Below are positions 1-7,940 of a stretch of DNA of 64,000 bases, piece by piece. The stretch's first letter is position 1; the number at the start of each line of letters is the position of its first letter. The DNA comes from CAVXTF01 sp963701375 (GTDB taxonomy: Bacteria; Actinomycetota; Acidimicrobiia; Acidimicrobiales; CAVXTF01). The position numbers were made by a program, and so were the translations under genes. Location: the NCBI GenBank assembly GCA_963701375.1, contig CAVOZT010000004.1, forward strand, positions 806,001 through 870,000. Reading direction: 5' to 3'. The notes beneath the pieces were generated by a model, which saw only the letters and a program-made list of their open reading frames with translations, was not told the DNA's origin and did not search any database.

Positions 1-2
1 CC

Positions 3-479
3 GGGATCATGGACGCCTTCTCCATCGCTGTCAGCCTGGGGCTTCAGCACGGCGTGCCGCTCGCGACGTACGTCCGCAAGTACTCGAACATGCGCTTCGA
101 GCCGGCCGGCATCACCGACGACGGCGAGTTGCGGATAGCGACGAGCCTCGTCGACTACATCTTCCGGCGGCTGGCTCTCGACTACCTGACGCGCGAGGAG
201 CGCGAGGAGATGGGAGTTCTGTCGACGGTAGAGCGGGCACAACCCACGCTTCCGGGCGTAGAAGAGCTAGCAACGCCGTCGTCCGATCTCATCGAGGAGA
301 TGGGCGCATCGTCTGTGCCGCCTACGGCACGAGTTCAGACGACGAGCTCATCGGGTCGGCTCATCGCCCGACCAGAGCAACGCGACGCGCCCCTTTGCTA
401 CCAGTGCGGCAACACGATGCAACGTGCCGGGTCGTGCTACGTGTGCGGGAGCTGCGGCACGACCAGCGGTTGCTCATGA
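3..479 (+). CDS. nrdJ: Vitamin B12-dependent (class II) ribonucleotide reductase, C-terminal end only
   Basis: This is the last 158 residues of an adenosylcobalamin-dependent ribonucleoside-diphosphate reductase, which makes deoxyribonucleotides in the cytoplasm without oxygen. The frame is open to the left edge, so the ATG at 9 is internal and the gene is truncated by the window. The stretch FSIAVSLGLQHGVPL followed by NMRFEPAG and SLVDYIFRRLALDYL is characteristic of the NrdJ C-terminal barrel. The tail ends in a Cys-rich zinc-ribbon-like segment (CYQCG, then CYVCGSCG, then SGCS), the part that re-reduces the active site in this family. The gene converges on a Cys-rich gene on the other strand. 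Identity is firm; only the missing N-terminus limits the call. Confidence 0.95.
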   Translation, partial: GIMDAFSIAVSLGLQHGVPLATYVRKYSNMRFEPAGITDDGELRIATSLVDYIFRRLALDYLTREEREEMGVLSTVERAQPTLPGVEELATPSSDLIEEMGASSVPPTARVQTTSSSGRLIARPEQRDAPLCYQCGNTMQRAGSCYVCGSCGTTSGCS

Positions 480-485
480 GGCTCA

Positions 486-887
486 TCAGCCCGGATTGAA
501 GCCTCGCTGGCACAGCGGACAAGGGTCGTCGAATGAACTACACGACCGAATCTGAACGCGTTTGGCAAGCCAGACACCGCGCGACGAGGGTCGGGGCTCG
601 CAGCCTGGCTCAGCGCACTCGACGCTGAGATCGACGTGGACGATCGCGGTTCCAGGACACATTGATTCGGCTTTCCTTACCGGTTGACCAGGACGCGGTT
701 GTTCCGCTGGCTCATCCGAACGCGACGGGTTGCACTCCGGACACTCGGGGCCGAGGACTGCCAAACAGTTGACCACTATGCGGTGCCTTCTTACGGCCTC
801 CGCCAACGTGTCGCTGCCAATACACCCGGAGACGGAGCACGAAGCCGTCCCGTCAGCGTGGACGAGGAGTGGTTGGGTGCAAGTCAT
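486..887 (-). CDS. Small Cys-rich protein made of two tandem six-cysteine modules, function unknown
   Basis: I do not recognise the family. The 133-residue product contains two copies of one module. In copy 1 (residues 3-52) the cysteines follow C-x13-C-x4-C-x18-C-x7-C-x2-C; in copy 2 (77-126) C-x13-C-x4-C-x19-C-x6-C-x2-C. Both place a VHxD motif at the same offset from the first Cys and end in CPxC. This looks like a duplicated metal-binding (probably zinc) domain and argues that the frame is truly coding. I chose the ATG at 887 because GGTGA lies four bases upstream; a TTG at 974 would extend it through a palindromic operator. It converges on nrdJ and is divergent from a TetR gene. Confidence 0.6.
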   Translation of the reverse strand: MTCTQPLLVHADGTASCSVSGCIGSDTLAEAVRRHRIVVNCLAVLGPECPECNPSRSDEPAEQPRPGQPVRKAESMCPGTAIVHVDLSVECAEPGCEPRPSSRGVWLAKRVQIRSCSSFDDPCPLCQRGFNPG

Positions 888-945
888 GCGATCACCGGGG
901 GAGCGCTCCAAGCAGTCGCCATGACGGACCGCTATAGTGTCTGAC

Positions 946-963
946 TGACACTCGACAGTGTCA
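946..963. promoter_or_regulatory. Palindromic operator, probably for the adjacent TetR regulator
   Basis: TGACACT and AGTGTCA form a perfect 7-bp inverted repeat around CGAC. Further AGTGTC(A) half-sites lie at 936-941 and 978-984. The site lies between the Cys-rich gene (minus strand, start 887) and the TetR gene (plus strand, start 1017), the usual position for TetR autoregulation. The binding protein is inferred. Confidence 0.6.
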
Positions 964-1016
964 CACAGACGCAATAGAGTGTCAAGTAGGAACTACGGAG
1001 CTAGCCAGGGGGTCCG

Positions 1017-1645
1017 GTGACGGCCAAGCGCGTTCAAGTGGATCGAGCTACAAGTGGTCGCCCCACTCTCGGCGAGGAGACTCGATCCGTGGCCCAGGCA
1101 CGCATCCTTCAGGGTGCCGCAACGGCTCTCGCGGAGCGGGGCTTTGACGCCACCGTTGATGACATCGCCGAAGCCGCCGGCGTTGGCAGGCGGACGGTGT
1201 TCCGCTACTTCGCGACCCACGATGAAGTCGTCGGCGCCGCCGTGGCGGAGATCATGGCGAGCTACGAGAGCTCGATTCCAGGTCCGCCCTCGCCGGGAGT
1301 TGAACTCGAGACGTGGCTGAAAGAGACGGCCCTCACCATGCACGACTTGAACGGCCGCGTCATGGGACGAGCGTTTTGGGACATGAACGTCGCGCGTCCG
1401 GGATTTCCCCGGAAGAGCGAGACCGTCGACGGATCGGATATGCGGCGCAGCTGGCGCGTCATGCGTGGGATCTTGCGGGCGGTGAGGGACGGCCGCCGTC
1501 GTGGGTCGTGGACGCCTTCGCTCTTCAGCTTTCGGGGTTTGCCACCAATTTTCTCACCGACTACAGCGTCGAGAGGGCGGCGAGGGTGAGCGCTCGCATC
1601 CTGATCGCCGTCCTCAACTCTGCACTCGCCGACGAGCCTGCTTGA
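1017..1645 (+). pseudogene. TetR family transcriptional regulator with one frameshift
   Basis: The first part encodes a typical TetR DNA-binding helix-turn-helix (ILQGAATALAERGFDATVDDI, then AAGVGRRTVFRYFATHDEVV, roughly residues 28-70). The ligand-binding half starts in the same frame, but a convincing TetR C-terminus (WVVDAFALQL, then TNFLTDYSVERAARVSARIL) sits in another frame ending at 1645. The switch falls near 1490-1505 in a GC-rich stretch, consistent with one missing base. Translated with that correction, the protein is about 209 residues, normal for the family. The start is a GTG at 1017 behind CAGGGGG. The palindrome just upstream suggests autoregulation. It is either a sequencing indel or a recent inactivation; the uninterrupted frame alone ends at 1589 with an unrelated tail. 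Confidence 0.75.
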
Positions 1646-1682
1646 GCCGAACGAGCTCCGGATAGGTCGATGTGAGCCCTGG

Positions 1683-2777
1683 TTACGCCGCGAAGCGCGG
1701 CATCACCTCCTCGCCGAACAGCCGGATGCTCGCCATGATGTCCTCGTGCGGGATGCGGCCCGCCTGGACGAGGCAGATGATCTGGTCCGCGCCGATGTCT
1801 ACATAGGCCTGGACGCCTTCAGCGACCTTGTCGGGTGTGCCGATGAGCGAGTACTCGTCGTTCATAGCGTCCTCGAGCGGGCGCAAGAACCTTGCGACGA
1901 ATTCCGGATCGTTCGCGAGTTGCCCGTAGTACTCGTATCCCTCGACTTGCTTTCCAGCCCAAGGAGCGAAGAGCTTGGCGGTCTGCGCCCCGTACCAGAG
2001 CGCCGCGACGGCCCCCATGTCGAGCGCCTTGCGCGCATCCTCCGCGCAGTACATGAGTGTTGCCGGCGCCACCGCGTTGGTCACCGCCTTGCCCACCATC
2101 CTGGAAGGATTCGCGATTCGCTCCTTGTAACGCTTTAGGGACTCGACGACGTCGCCCGGTGCTCCGACCCCGAAAGCGAGCACGCCGATTCCGAGATCCG
2201 CTGCCAGATCGAACGAAGACGGTTGTGTGCAGGCCATCCAAATGGGCGGGTGCGGGTCCTGGACGGGCTTCGGCACGACAGGGCGCTCTGGCATCGAGAA
2301 GTACTTGCCCTCGAAGCCCGGGTACGGATTCTCGGTCCACATGCGGACGATCTCGGGAAGCACTTCTTCGAGCATCGGCCTGGAGTCCTTCGGGTCGATG
2401 CCGAATCCGCCAAGCTCTGCTTCTGTGATCGAGCGCCCGACGCCGAAGTCGTACCGACCCTTGCTCATGATGTCGAGAACCGCCGCCATCTCCGCCGAGC
2501 GGGCAGGGTGGTTGAACGGAGGCGGTAAGAGTCGTACTCCGTTACCGACACGGATGCGCTTGGTGTTCTGCGCCACCGCAGAAAGGAAAACCTCGGGAGC
2601 CGACGAAATCGAGTAACCCTCCAAGAAGTGGTGCTCCACCTCCCAGACGTGATGGAAGCCGAGATCGTCGGCCAGGCAGATCTGCTCGAGCGCCTGCCAG
2701 TAAGCATCGGCCTCGGACGAGAACCCGTCGAAGGGCTCCGGCCGGCACACCTCGTAGACGAGGCCAAACTCGATCAT
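1683..2777 (-). CDS. LLM class flavin-dependent oxidoreductase (bacterial luciferase-like)
   Basis: A 364-residue cytoplasmic TIM-barrel enzyme of the luciferase-like monooxygenase superfamily, which uses reduced flavin (FMN or F420). The family pattern is clear: GFHHVWEVEHHFLEGYS near the N-terminus, VGNGVRLLPPPFNHP, RYDFGVGRS, a central PPIWMACTQP and GTPDKVAEGVQAYVDIGADQ near the C-terminus. The substrate cannot be told from sequence. I chose the ATG at 2777 with AAAGGTGG about eight bases upstream; an in-frame GTG at 2789 lies between that site and the ATG and is less likely. It stands alone, converging on the TetR gene, and the next gene on the right is divergent. Actinobacteria carry many paralogues, so the specific role is open. 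Confidence 0.9.
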   Translation of the reverse strand: MIEFGLVYEVCRPEPFDGFSSEADAYWQALEQICLADDLGFHHVWEVEHHFLEGYSISSAPEVFLSAVAQNTKRIRVGNGVRLLPPPFNHPARSAEMAAVLDIMSKGRYDFGVGRSITEAELGGFGIDPKDSRPMLEEVLPEIVRMWTENPYPGFEGKYFSMPERPVVPKPVQDPHPPIWMACTQPSSFDLAADLGIGVLAFGVGAPGDVVESLKRYKERIANPSRMVGKAVTNAVAPATLMYCAEDARKALDMGAVAALWYGAQTAKLFAPWAGKQVEGYEYYGQLANDPEFVARFLRPLEDAMNDEYSLIGTPDKVAEGVQAYVDIGADQIICLVQAGRIPHEDIMASIRLFGEEVMPRFAA

Positions 2778-2995
2778 CTCGCGACCCACCTTTCGCTTCT
2801 GATTCGACTCGTTCCTGAATCGACGAGTCTCTCAGTCTGTCCGACGCAGCGCTTCTGAAGACCAGAGGCATTCGAGAATGCGTCATTTGCACCCCGTCAA
2901 AGCTTGCAACTATTTGTTCGCGCCGAACGTCTATGAAGTGGAGGGCTCTCCATCCGGGAGTCTCAAAACAGAGGTCCATCAGTCAGGGGGAGTCC

Positions 2996-3691
2996 GTGCC
3001 TCGGTCCAGATCTCGGTCAACCAGGTCGCTCAGGCAGGCGGTAGGTCTCCTTGTCCTGGCGGTGTTGCCTGCGGCGTGCGGTGAATTGGCTGGATCGACG
3101 GCGAGCACCCCCACTTCGCATCCAGCGACCCCGGCGCACCCTCTCTCGACGCACCCGACCTCGCGAGGCTCGACCAAATCGCCACATTCCTCCCCCGGCA
3201 CGAGGACGAAATCCAAGACGGCGCCACGGACCACGTCTGTGGGACCGGTGACGTGCGCCGGACACTGGGGATTCGACACCCCGATCACATCGCTCAACCG
3301 GCGGGCACCTCGCCCGGGCATCTCGACACTCGTTCCCTCGGGGCCCAGCTACCTGACGATCTGCCGTTACGCGGGCCTCGACCAGAAGGTGAAGGCCGGG
3401 ACCCTCGAAAGATCCCGCGTCGTCACCGGTGCGGCATTGGTCGCATTCGTCAACTACCTCGACAGGCCGACGTGGCAGAGGGTCGAACCCGCTAAGGCGT
3501 ATTTCTGTCCGATGTCCATCGGGTTGGTCGACCTCTTGCAGTTCGTTTACCAGTCGGGTTCGCCGGTCGTGCTCTCAGTGGACGTCGATGGCTGCGAGTT
3601 CGTCTCGAACGGATCACTCACGGTTTGGGGGGGCTCGATCGTCCCTCGGTTGAATGCCTGGGTCGGTCGAGACAGCCTGCTGCCTGGGTGA
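2996..3691 (+). CDS. Putative secreted lipoprotein, function unknown
   Basis: A 231-residue protein with a basic N-terminus, a short hydrophobic stretch and an LPAAC lipobox, so it is probably lipid-anchored outside the membrane. After the Cys comes a Ser/Thr/Pro-rich linker of about 60 residues typical of actinobacterial lipoproteins, then a compact domain of about 150 residues with four cysteines (in VTCAG, TICRYAG, YFCPM and DGCEF) that could form two disulfides. No family recognised. The GTG at 2996 was chosen because GGGGGAG lies just upstream and it places the signal peptide at the very N-terminus; upstream in-frame starts would add an implausible hydrophilic extension. No operon partner. 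Confidence 0.6.
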   Translation: MPRSRSRSTRSLRQAVGLLVLAVLPAACGELAGSTASTPTSHPATPAHPLSTHPTSRGSTKSPHSSPGTRTKSKTAPRTTSVGPVTCAGHWGFDTPITSLNRRAPRPGISTLVPSGPSYLTICRYAGLDQKVKAGTLERSRVVTGAALVAFVNYLDRPTWQRVEPAKAYFCPMSIGLVDLLQFVYQSGSPVVLSVDVDGCEFVSNGSLTVWGGSIVPRLNAWVGRDSLLPG

Positions 3692-3833
3692 GCGAGAGCG
3701 CTCCCGCAGTGAGGGTTCGCCCGCTTCATGACGCTTCATGACATGGAGCCGACGCCCGCCGGTGCCGGTGTGCGACTGTAGGGCGCTGAGCCGAACGACA
3801 GAATCGGCGACGAGAAGAACGGAAGGAAGTGTC

Positions 3834-4625
3834 ATGCAGATCGACGGGTCAAAGATCCTCGTCACAGGGGCTTCATCGGGGATCGGTGAAGCGCTTGCCC
3901 CGATGCTCGCCTCTCGAGGTGCCACCGTCGGAGTTGTAGCGCGCCGCGAGGACCGTCTTGCGAAGACCCTGAATCGGTGCAGGGAACATGCCCCCGATTC
4001 GCGTATGTGGGTGGTGGACCTGTCGGACATCGACTCGGCCGTGGGTCTCGTCGCTGAGGCCTGGTCGGCGTTCGGTGGGATCGACTGCCTCGTCAACAAC
4101 GCGGCTGTCGGGAAGCGCAAGTTCCTTCTGGACCACACCCCCGAGGACCTCGACTACGTCATGAGGACGAATTTCTTGAGCCCGGTCCGCATGAGTCAGG
4201 CGATGATTGCGAAGATGCTCGACCGCGGGAGCGGAACGATCTTGAATGTGGCGAGCGGCGGCGGTCGCTTCGGAATCGTTCACGAATCGGCCTATTGCGC
4301 TGCGAAATTCGCACTTTCAGGGTGGAGCGAAGTGGCGGCGATGGACCTCGCCGACTCACCTGTCGACGTGAAGCTCGTCCAACCGGGGGCGATTGACACC
4401 GAGATCTGGATTGCGCAACCGGGCGAGCTCCCCGGGTTGCCTGGTGCCGAGTTCGCGACTCCGGAAGAATGTGCCACCGGCATCGTCGATGCTTTGGAGT
4501 CCGACGGCTTCGAGTTCTTCGTTCCTGCCGATTTGAAGGGGCCCGTCGACATGAAGAACGCAGACATCGACGGGTGGATTCAGATGATGGCGGCACTTGG
4601 CCGGGTGAAGACGGAGGCCACCTGA
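3834..4625 (+). CDS. Short-chain dehydrogenase/reductase (classical SDR)
   Basis: A 263-residue NAD(P)-dependent oxidoreductase with a Rossmann fold. The cofactor motif TGASSGIG lies near residues 12-19, the structural NNAA motif near 87-90, and the catalytic Ser (NVASGGG) and YxxxK (YCAAK) are present. Length and motif order fit classical SDRs; the substrate is unknown. The ATG at 3834 follows GGAAGGAAG, which decides the start over in-frame starts further upstream. It converges on the MarR gene at 4677. Confidence 0.9.
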   Translation: MQIDGSKILVTGASSGIGEALAPMLASRGATVGVVARREDRLAKTLNRCREHAPDSRMWVVDLSDIDSAVGLVAEAWSAFGGIDCLVNNAAVGKRKFLLDHTPEDLDYVMRTNFLSPVRMSQAMIAKMLDRGSGTILNVASGGGRFGIVHESAYCAAKFALSGWSEVAAMDLADSPVDVKLVQPGAIDTEIWIAQPGELPGLPGAEFATPEECATGIVDALESDGFEFFVPADLKGPVDMKNADIDGWIQMMAALGRVKTEAT

Positions 4626-4668
4626 ACGCTTCGCCCGCAGGCTGAAGCGGCAGGAGAACCGGCGCGGG

Positions 4669-4696
4669 GTCAGCCGTCAGCCGTCAGTCGTCAGTC
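4669..4696. repeat. Four tandem copies of a 7-bp unit (GTCAGYC)
   Basis: Two GTCAGCC and two GTCAGTC units follow each other directly at the 3' end of the MarR gene, whose stop codon lies inside the array. A local slippage repeat; no function suggested. Confidence 0.8.
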
Positions 4697-5201
4697 GTGG
4701 TGTTCTCGTTGAGATCCTGTTCGCCGTCAATGCTCGTCGAGCACACCTCGCGGGGACGAGTTGCCTGAGGATCCGCTCGACGATGGCACCCATCTCGCTC
4801 ACCTCGAGGTCGGTCAAGTGGTCGAAGACGAGTTTCCGTACGTGGCAGACGTGACTTGGAGCCGCGTCCTCGAGCACCGATTGGCCCCGTTCTGTGAGTT
4901 CGGCGTACTGGACGCGCTTGTCACTTCCGCACGGCATCCGTCGGGCCCAGTCGACGCTTTCTATCCGCGTCATCGCATGCGAGAGCCGGCTCGGGGAGTA
5001 GTCCATGAGCGCCGCGAGGTCGCTCATTCTGAGCCGGCGACCGGGTGCTGCAGACAACGTGGTCAGGACGGCGTAGTCCGAGTGCCCAAGACCGGAGTCA
5101 GCCTGAAGCTGGCGGTCGAGCACGCCGGGTAGAAGTTGAGCGACAAGGACGAGAGCACGCCACGCTCTCAGCTCCGATTCACTTAGCCAAGTAACCGCCA
5201 T
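4677..5201 (-). CDS. MarR family transcriptional regulator
   Basis: A 174-residue winged-helix regulator. The MarR core is clear: HSDYAVLTTLSAAPGRRLRMS, then LAALMDYSPSRLSHAMTRIE (recognition helix), then a wing around DKRVQYAELTERG and the C-terminal dimerisation helices. ATGs at 5201 and 5213 are both possible and neither has a good ribosome site. The gene is divergent from a VOC-family dioxygenase-like gene, and the space between holds two TTGA-TCAA palindromes (5225-5236 and 5492-5503), so it most likely represses itself and that neighbour. The C-terminus runs into a heptamer repeat. Confidence 0.88.
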   Translation of the reverse strand: MAVTWLSESELRAWRALVLVAQLLPGVLDRQLQADSGLGHSDYAVLTTLSAAPGRRLRMSDLAALMDYSPSRLSHAMTRIESVDWARRMPCGSDKRVQYAELTERGQSVLEDAAPSHVCHVRKLVFDHLTDLEVSEMGAIVERILRQLVPARCARRALTANRISTRTPRLTTDG

Positions 5202-5224
5202 AGGTTGGATCATACAAGGAATAC

Positions 5225-5236
5225 TTGACTGTTCAA
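5225..5236. promoter_or_regulatory. Candidate MarR operator, promoter side of the marR gene
   Basis: TTGACTGTTCAA is an inverted repeat with one mismatch, 24-35 bases upstream of the MarR start at 5201. It shares its TTGA-TCAA arms with the perfect palindrome at 5492. Confidence 0.5.
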
Positions 5237-5491
5237 CGATATGCGCAATTTCGGTCAGTTACGGAGTGTCGTCTCTCCACGAAAAGAGCCTGGAACACGC
5301 CAGTGTCAGGTGGGAGGGCCGGTCAAGGCCGGCCGCAGGCTGCCCTTATGCGGAGATGTATACGGAACTGTTGTTTAATTCCAAGAATTTGAACCAAAGG
5401 TCGACGCTACCGACGGTCGACCACTACCGACGGTCGACCGGCGACCCCGCGACCCGCCTCACGACGACCGATCAGCTCCGGCTACACTTAG
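5237..5491. other. Intergenic stretch between divergent marR and the VOC gene, no gene seen
   Basis: Open frames cross this stretch but show no protein-like composition. It contains the direct repeat CGACGGTCGACC in two copies near 5413-5438 and a possible -10 box TACACT at 5484-5489 for the VOC gene. Together with the two flanking palindromes it is the regulatory region of both genes. Confidence 0.5.
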
Positions 5492-5503
5492 TTGAAGCTT
5501 CAA
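5492..5503. promoter_or_regulatory. Perfect palindromic operator upstream of the VOC gene
   Basis: TTGAAGCTTCAA is a perfect 12-bp palindrome just downstream of a possible -10 box TACACT, so it would cover the transcription start. It matches the arms of the site in front of marR, consistent with a MarR dimer repressing both genes. Confidence 0.6.
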
Positions 5504-5526
5504 ATTACGTACTGGGAGGCCCCGAG

Positions 5527-6045
5527 ATGCCAATTCACCGGCTCAACCACGCAGTCCTCTACGTGCGAAACGTCGAGAGGAGCGCGGCCTTCTATGCCGA
5601 CGTGCTCGGATTCCGGACCATCACCGATATCCCCGGAAAGGCTGCATTCATGCTCGCCCCGGGGTCGACGAACGATCACGACCTCGGGCTCTTCCAGATC
5701 GGCGACGGTGCGCGACCGAGCGACGCCGGAAGAGCGACGGTCGGGCTCTATCACTTGGCCTGGGAGGTGGACACTCTTGCGGAGCTGAAGAGACTTCGTG
5801 ACGTGCTCTCGGCTTCGGGCTCCCTCGTCGGTGCGACCGATCACTCGACAACCAAGGCGCTGTACGCCAAGGACCCGGACGGATTGGAGTTCGAGGTCTG
5901 CTGGATCGTCCCGGCGGAACTGCTCACAGACGACGTCCTGAGTGGCCGGGTACGCATGGCTCCTCTCGACCTCGACGCGGAGATCGCCCGTTACGGTGCC
6001 GACACCCGCGGAGGTCTCGGGAACTCTGTACCGGCCGCAAGGTAG
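5527..6045 (+). CDS. VOC family protein (glyoxalase/extradiol dioxygenase fold)
   Basis: A 172-residue metal-dependent enzyme of the vicinal oxygen chelate superfamily. The N-terminal module starts with IHRLNHAVLYV (first His ligand near residue 8) and SAAFYADVLGF; the second module holds LYHLAWEV (second His) and ends with DPDGLEFEVCW (Glu ligand). All three expected metal ligands are present. It resembles catechol 2,3-dioxygenase-like and ring-cleavage VOC proteins more than lactoylglutathione lyase, but the substrate is not known. The ATG at 5527 follows GGGAGG; upstream in-frame starts would read through the operator. It is divergent from marR and probably under its control. Confidence 0.88.
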   Translation: MPIHRLNHAVLYVRNVERSAAFYADVLGFRTITDIPGKAAFMLAPGSTNDHDLGLFQIGDGARPSDAGRATVGLYHLAWEVDTLAELKRLRDVLSASGSLVGATDHSTTKALYAKDPDGLEFEVCWIVPAELLTDDVLSGRVRMAPLDLDAEIARYGADTRGGLGNSVPAAR

Positions 6046-6110
6046 CCCCGCCGGTATCCTGCTCGCCGCGGCATCAGCGTCGCGCGTACGAGAGGCATGA
6101 GTGTTACGCC

Positions 6111-7100
6111 ATGAGGGTCGCTGTTCTCGGCGGGGGGTCGTGGGGAACGACCATGGGATCCCTGTTGGCTCCGCGTCATCAAACGGTCCTTTGGGCGCGC
6201 GATCCCGAGGTTGCCCGGGCGGTGGACCAGGATCATGCCAACCCCGTTTATCTGCCCGGCTTCACGCTCGCTTCTGATCTCCGCGCCACGTCCGAGCTCG
6301 AAGAAGCGACCAGCTCGGCCGATCTGCTGATCGTCGGGGTCCCTACATCGGGATTCCGAAAGGTCCTCGAAGACGCGAAGCTCTACCTGCGGCCGTGGGT
6401 CCCGGTTGTCAGCCTTTCGAAGGGTCTCGAGCGGAGCACCCTGCTCCGAATGACCGAGGTGATCAAGGAGGTCCTTCCCGGTCACCCAGCCGCAGCGTTG
6501 ACAGGCCCGAACATCGCCAAGGAGATCCTCTCGGGGAAGGCGGCCGCCGCGGTGGTCGCAACGGAGGACCTCGACGTCGCGGCGGAGATCCAAAAGGTCG
6601 TCACCCGCGGAGTGTTCCGCGTGTACGTCAATCACGACGTGATCGGCTGCGAGGTCGGCGGTGCCCTGAAGAACGTCGTCGCGATCGCAGCCGGTATCGG
6701 TGAGGGCCTCGGGGTGGGTGACAACACACGCGCGGCGGTGATGTCGCGGGGACTGGCCGAGTTGGCCAGGCTCGGCGTCGCTATGGGGGCGCAACCCATG
6801 ACCTTTACCGGCCTCGCGGGAGTGGGGGACCTGATCGCCACCTGTATGAGCCCTTTCAGCAGGAACAGGGCGGTGGGAGAGCAGCTCGGAAAGGGCCGCT
6901 CACTCGAGGACATCCTCGAAGAGATGCGAATGGTCGCAGAAGGAGTGAACACGGCGGTGCTTGTGCTCGAGCTCGCTGAGCGTCACGGTGTGGAGATGCC
7001 CATCTGCGCCATGATCGATCGCGTGGTGAAAGGTGAAATCGCCCCAGCAGACGCGTACTTCGGGCTTACGCCGGCGGGGCATGAACTCGACCCGGGGTGA
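6111..7100 (+). CDS. gpsA: NAD(P)-dependent glycerol-3-phosphate dehydrogenase
   Basis: A 329-residue cytoplasmic enzyme that reduces dihydroxyacetone phosphate to sn-glycerol 3-phosphate, the backbone for phospholipids. The N-terminal dinucleotide motif GGGSWGTTMG (residues 7-16), SLSKGLE, LTGPNIAKEI, the catalytic Lys in GGALKNVVAIAAG and the late TGLAGVGDL and SRNRAVGEQLGKG segments all match GpsA, and the length is normal. Six bases separate it from the following deacetylase gene, so the two are likely co-transcribed. Confidence 0.97.
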   Translation: MRVAVLGGGSWGTTMGSLLAPRHQTVLWARDPEVARAVDQDHANPVYLPGFTLASDLRATSELEEATSSADLLIVGVPTSGFRKVLEDAKLYLRPWVPVVSLSKGLERSTLLRMTEVIKEVLPGHPAAALTGPNIAKEILSGKAAAAVVATEDLDVAAEIQKVVTRGVFRVYVNHDVIGCEVGGALKNVVAIAAGIGEGLGVGDNTRAAVMSRGLAELARLGVAMGAQPMTFTGLAGVGDLIATCMSPFSRNRAVGEQLGKGRSLEDILEEMRMVAEGVNTAVLVLELAERHGVEMPICAMIDRVVKGEIAPADAYFGLTPAGHELDPG

Positions 7101-7106
7101 GGACTG

Positions 7107-7892
7107 ATGGCTGACATGGACAAGTCCTTCTGGGGTGTCGTAGAGCGCGCGGTGCTCGACAACATCGTCGTCGTGTCGCCGCATTTCGACGACGCGGCTC
7201 TGGGTGTGGCCCACGTTCTCGGGACGTATAGGGGAAGCACCGTCGTAACGGTGATGGCTGGATGGCCCCCTGCTTATCCGGAAGAAGCGACGGATTGGGA
7301 CGCATGCGGGGGCTTCGTCGCCGGCGACGACGTCGTCGCGGCACGACGCCAAGAGGACGTAGCAGCTCTGGAGGTTCTCTCCGCGTCTCATATCTGGCTC
7401 GACGTCGCCGATCACCAGTACCTCTCAAAGGAACAACGTCAGACTCCCGAAGAAGTCGCACCCGCGATCAAAAAGGCGATCGAGCAAGCAGAACCGACGG
7501 CGGTGTTCTTTCCGATGGGAATAGCGAACCCCGACCACATGGTCACCCACGACGCCTGTCTGATCGCGCGCTCCGAGCTTCTCGCCGCCGAGGGTCCCGC
7601 CAAGCCGGCTTGGTTCTGCTACGAGGACCACGGGTACAAGCACATCCCGGGCCTGCTCGCGTGGCGGGTGACCAAACTGTTCAATTCAGGCCTGTGGCCG
7701 ACGCCGGCGATCGTGCCCGTCGAGGCGGACATGGCACTCAAACGCCGGGCGATCGCTTGTTACAAGAGCCAGATTCCGCCACTCGAACGCGACCACGCGC
7801 TTTCAGAACGGCTAGACGGGAACGTGCCCGAGCAGTATTGGCGTATAGCTCCGCCACCCGAGGGATGGGAATTGCTGACTGACTCCGTCTAA
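7107..7892 (+). CDS. PIG-L/LmbE family deacetylase
   Basis: A 261-residue member of the zinc-dependent N-acetylglucosaminyl-phosphatidylinositol deacetylase-like family (PIG-L, LmbE, MshB). The N-terminal zinc motif appears as SPHFDDAAL (usual form HPDDxxL) and the second as NPDHMVTHDA. In actinobacteria such proteins act in mycothiol biosynthesis, mycothiol S-conjugate breakdown or sugar deacetylation; which applies here cannot be decided. It follows gpsA by six bases with GTGAGGA as ribosome site, so the two are probably one transcript. Confidence 0.88.
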   Translation: MADMDKSFWGVVERAVLDNIVVVSPHFDDAALGVAHVLGTYRGSTVVTVMAGWPPAYPEEATDWDACGGFVAGDDVVAARRQEDVAALEVLSASHIWLDVADHQYLSKEQRQTPEEVAPAIKKAIEQAEPTAVFFPMGIANPDHMVTHDACLIARSELLAAEGPAKPAWFCYEDHGYKHIPGLLAWRVTKLFNSGLWPTPAIVPVEADMALKRRAIACYKSQIPPLERDHALSERLDGNVPEQYWRIAPPPEGWELLTDSV

Positions 7893-7911
7893 TCAGGGTG
7901 AAGTCTGACCA

Positions 7912-7940
7912 GACGACGAGATCTCGGACGACGAGATCTC
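7912..7940. repeat. Two copies of a 14-bp unit around the palindrome GAGATCTC
   Basis: GACGACGAGATCTC occurs at 7912-7925 and again at 7927-7940, between the deacetylase stop and the stop of the converging gene. Each copy contains the 8-bp palindrome GAGATCTC. There is no T tract, so it is not a clear terminator. Confidence 0.7.

Noticed and set aside
7912..7940. Transcription terminator at the GAGATCTC repeats
   Set aside because: Each palindrome is only 8 bp with no loop and no T tract.
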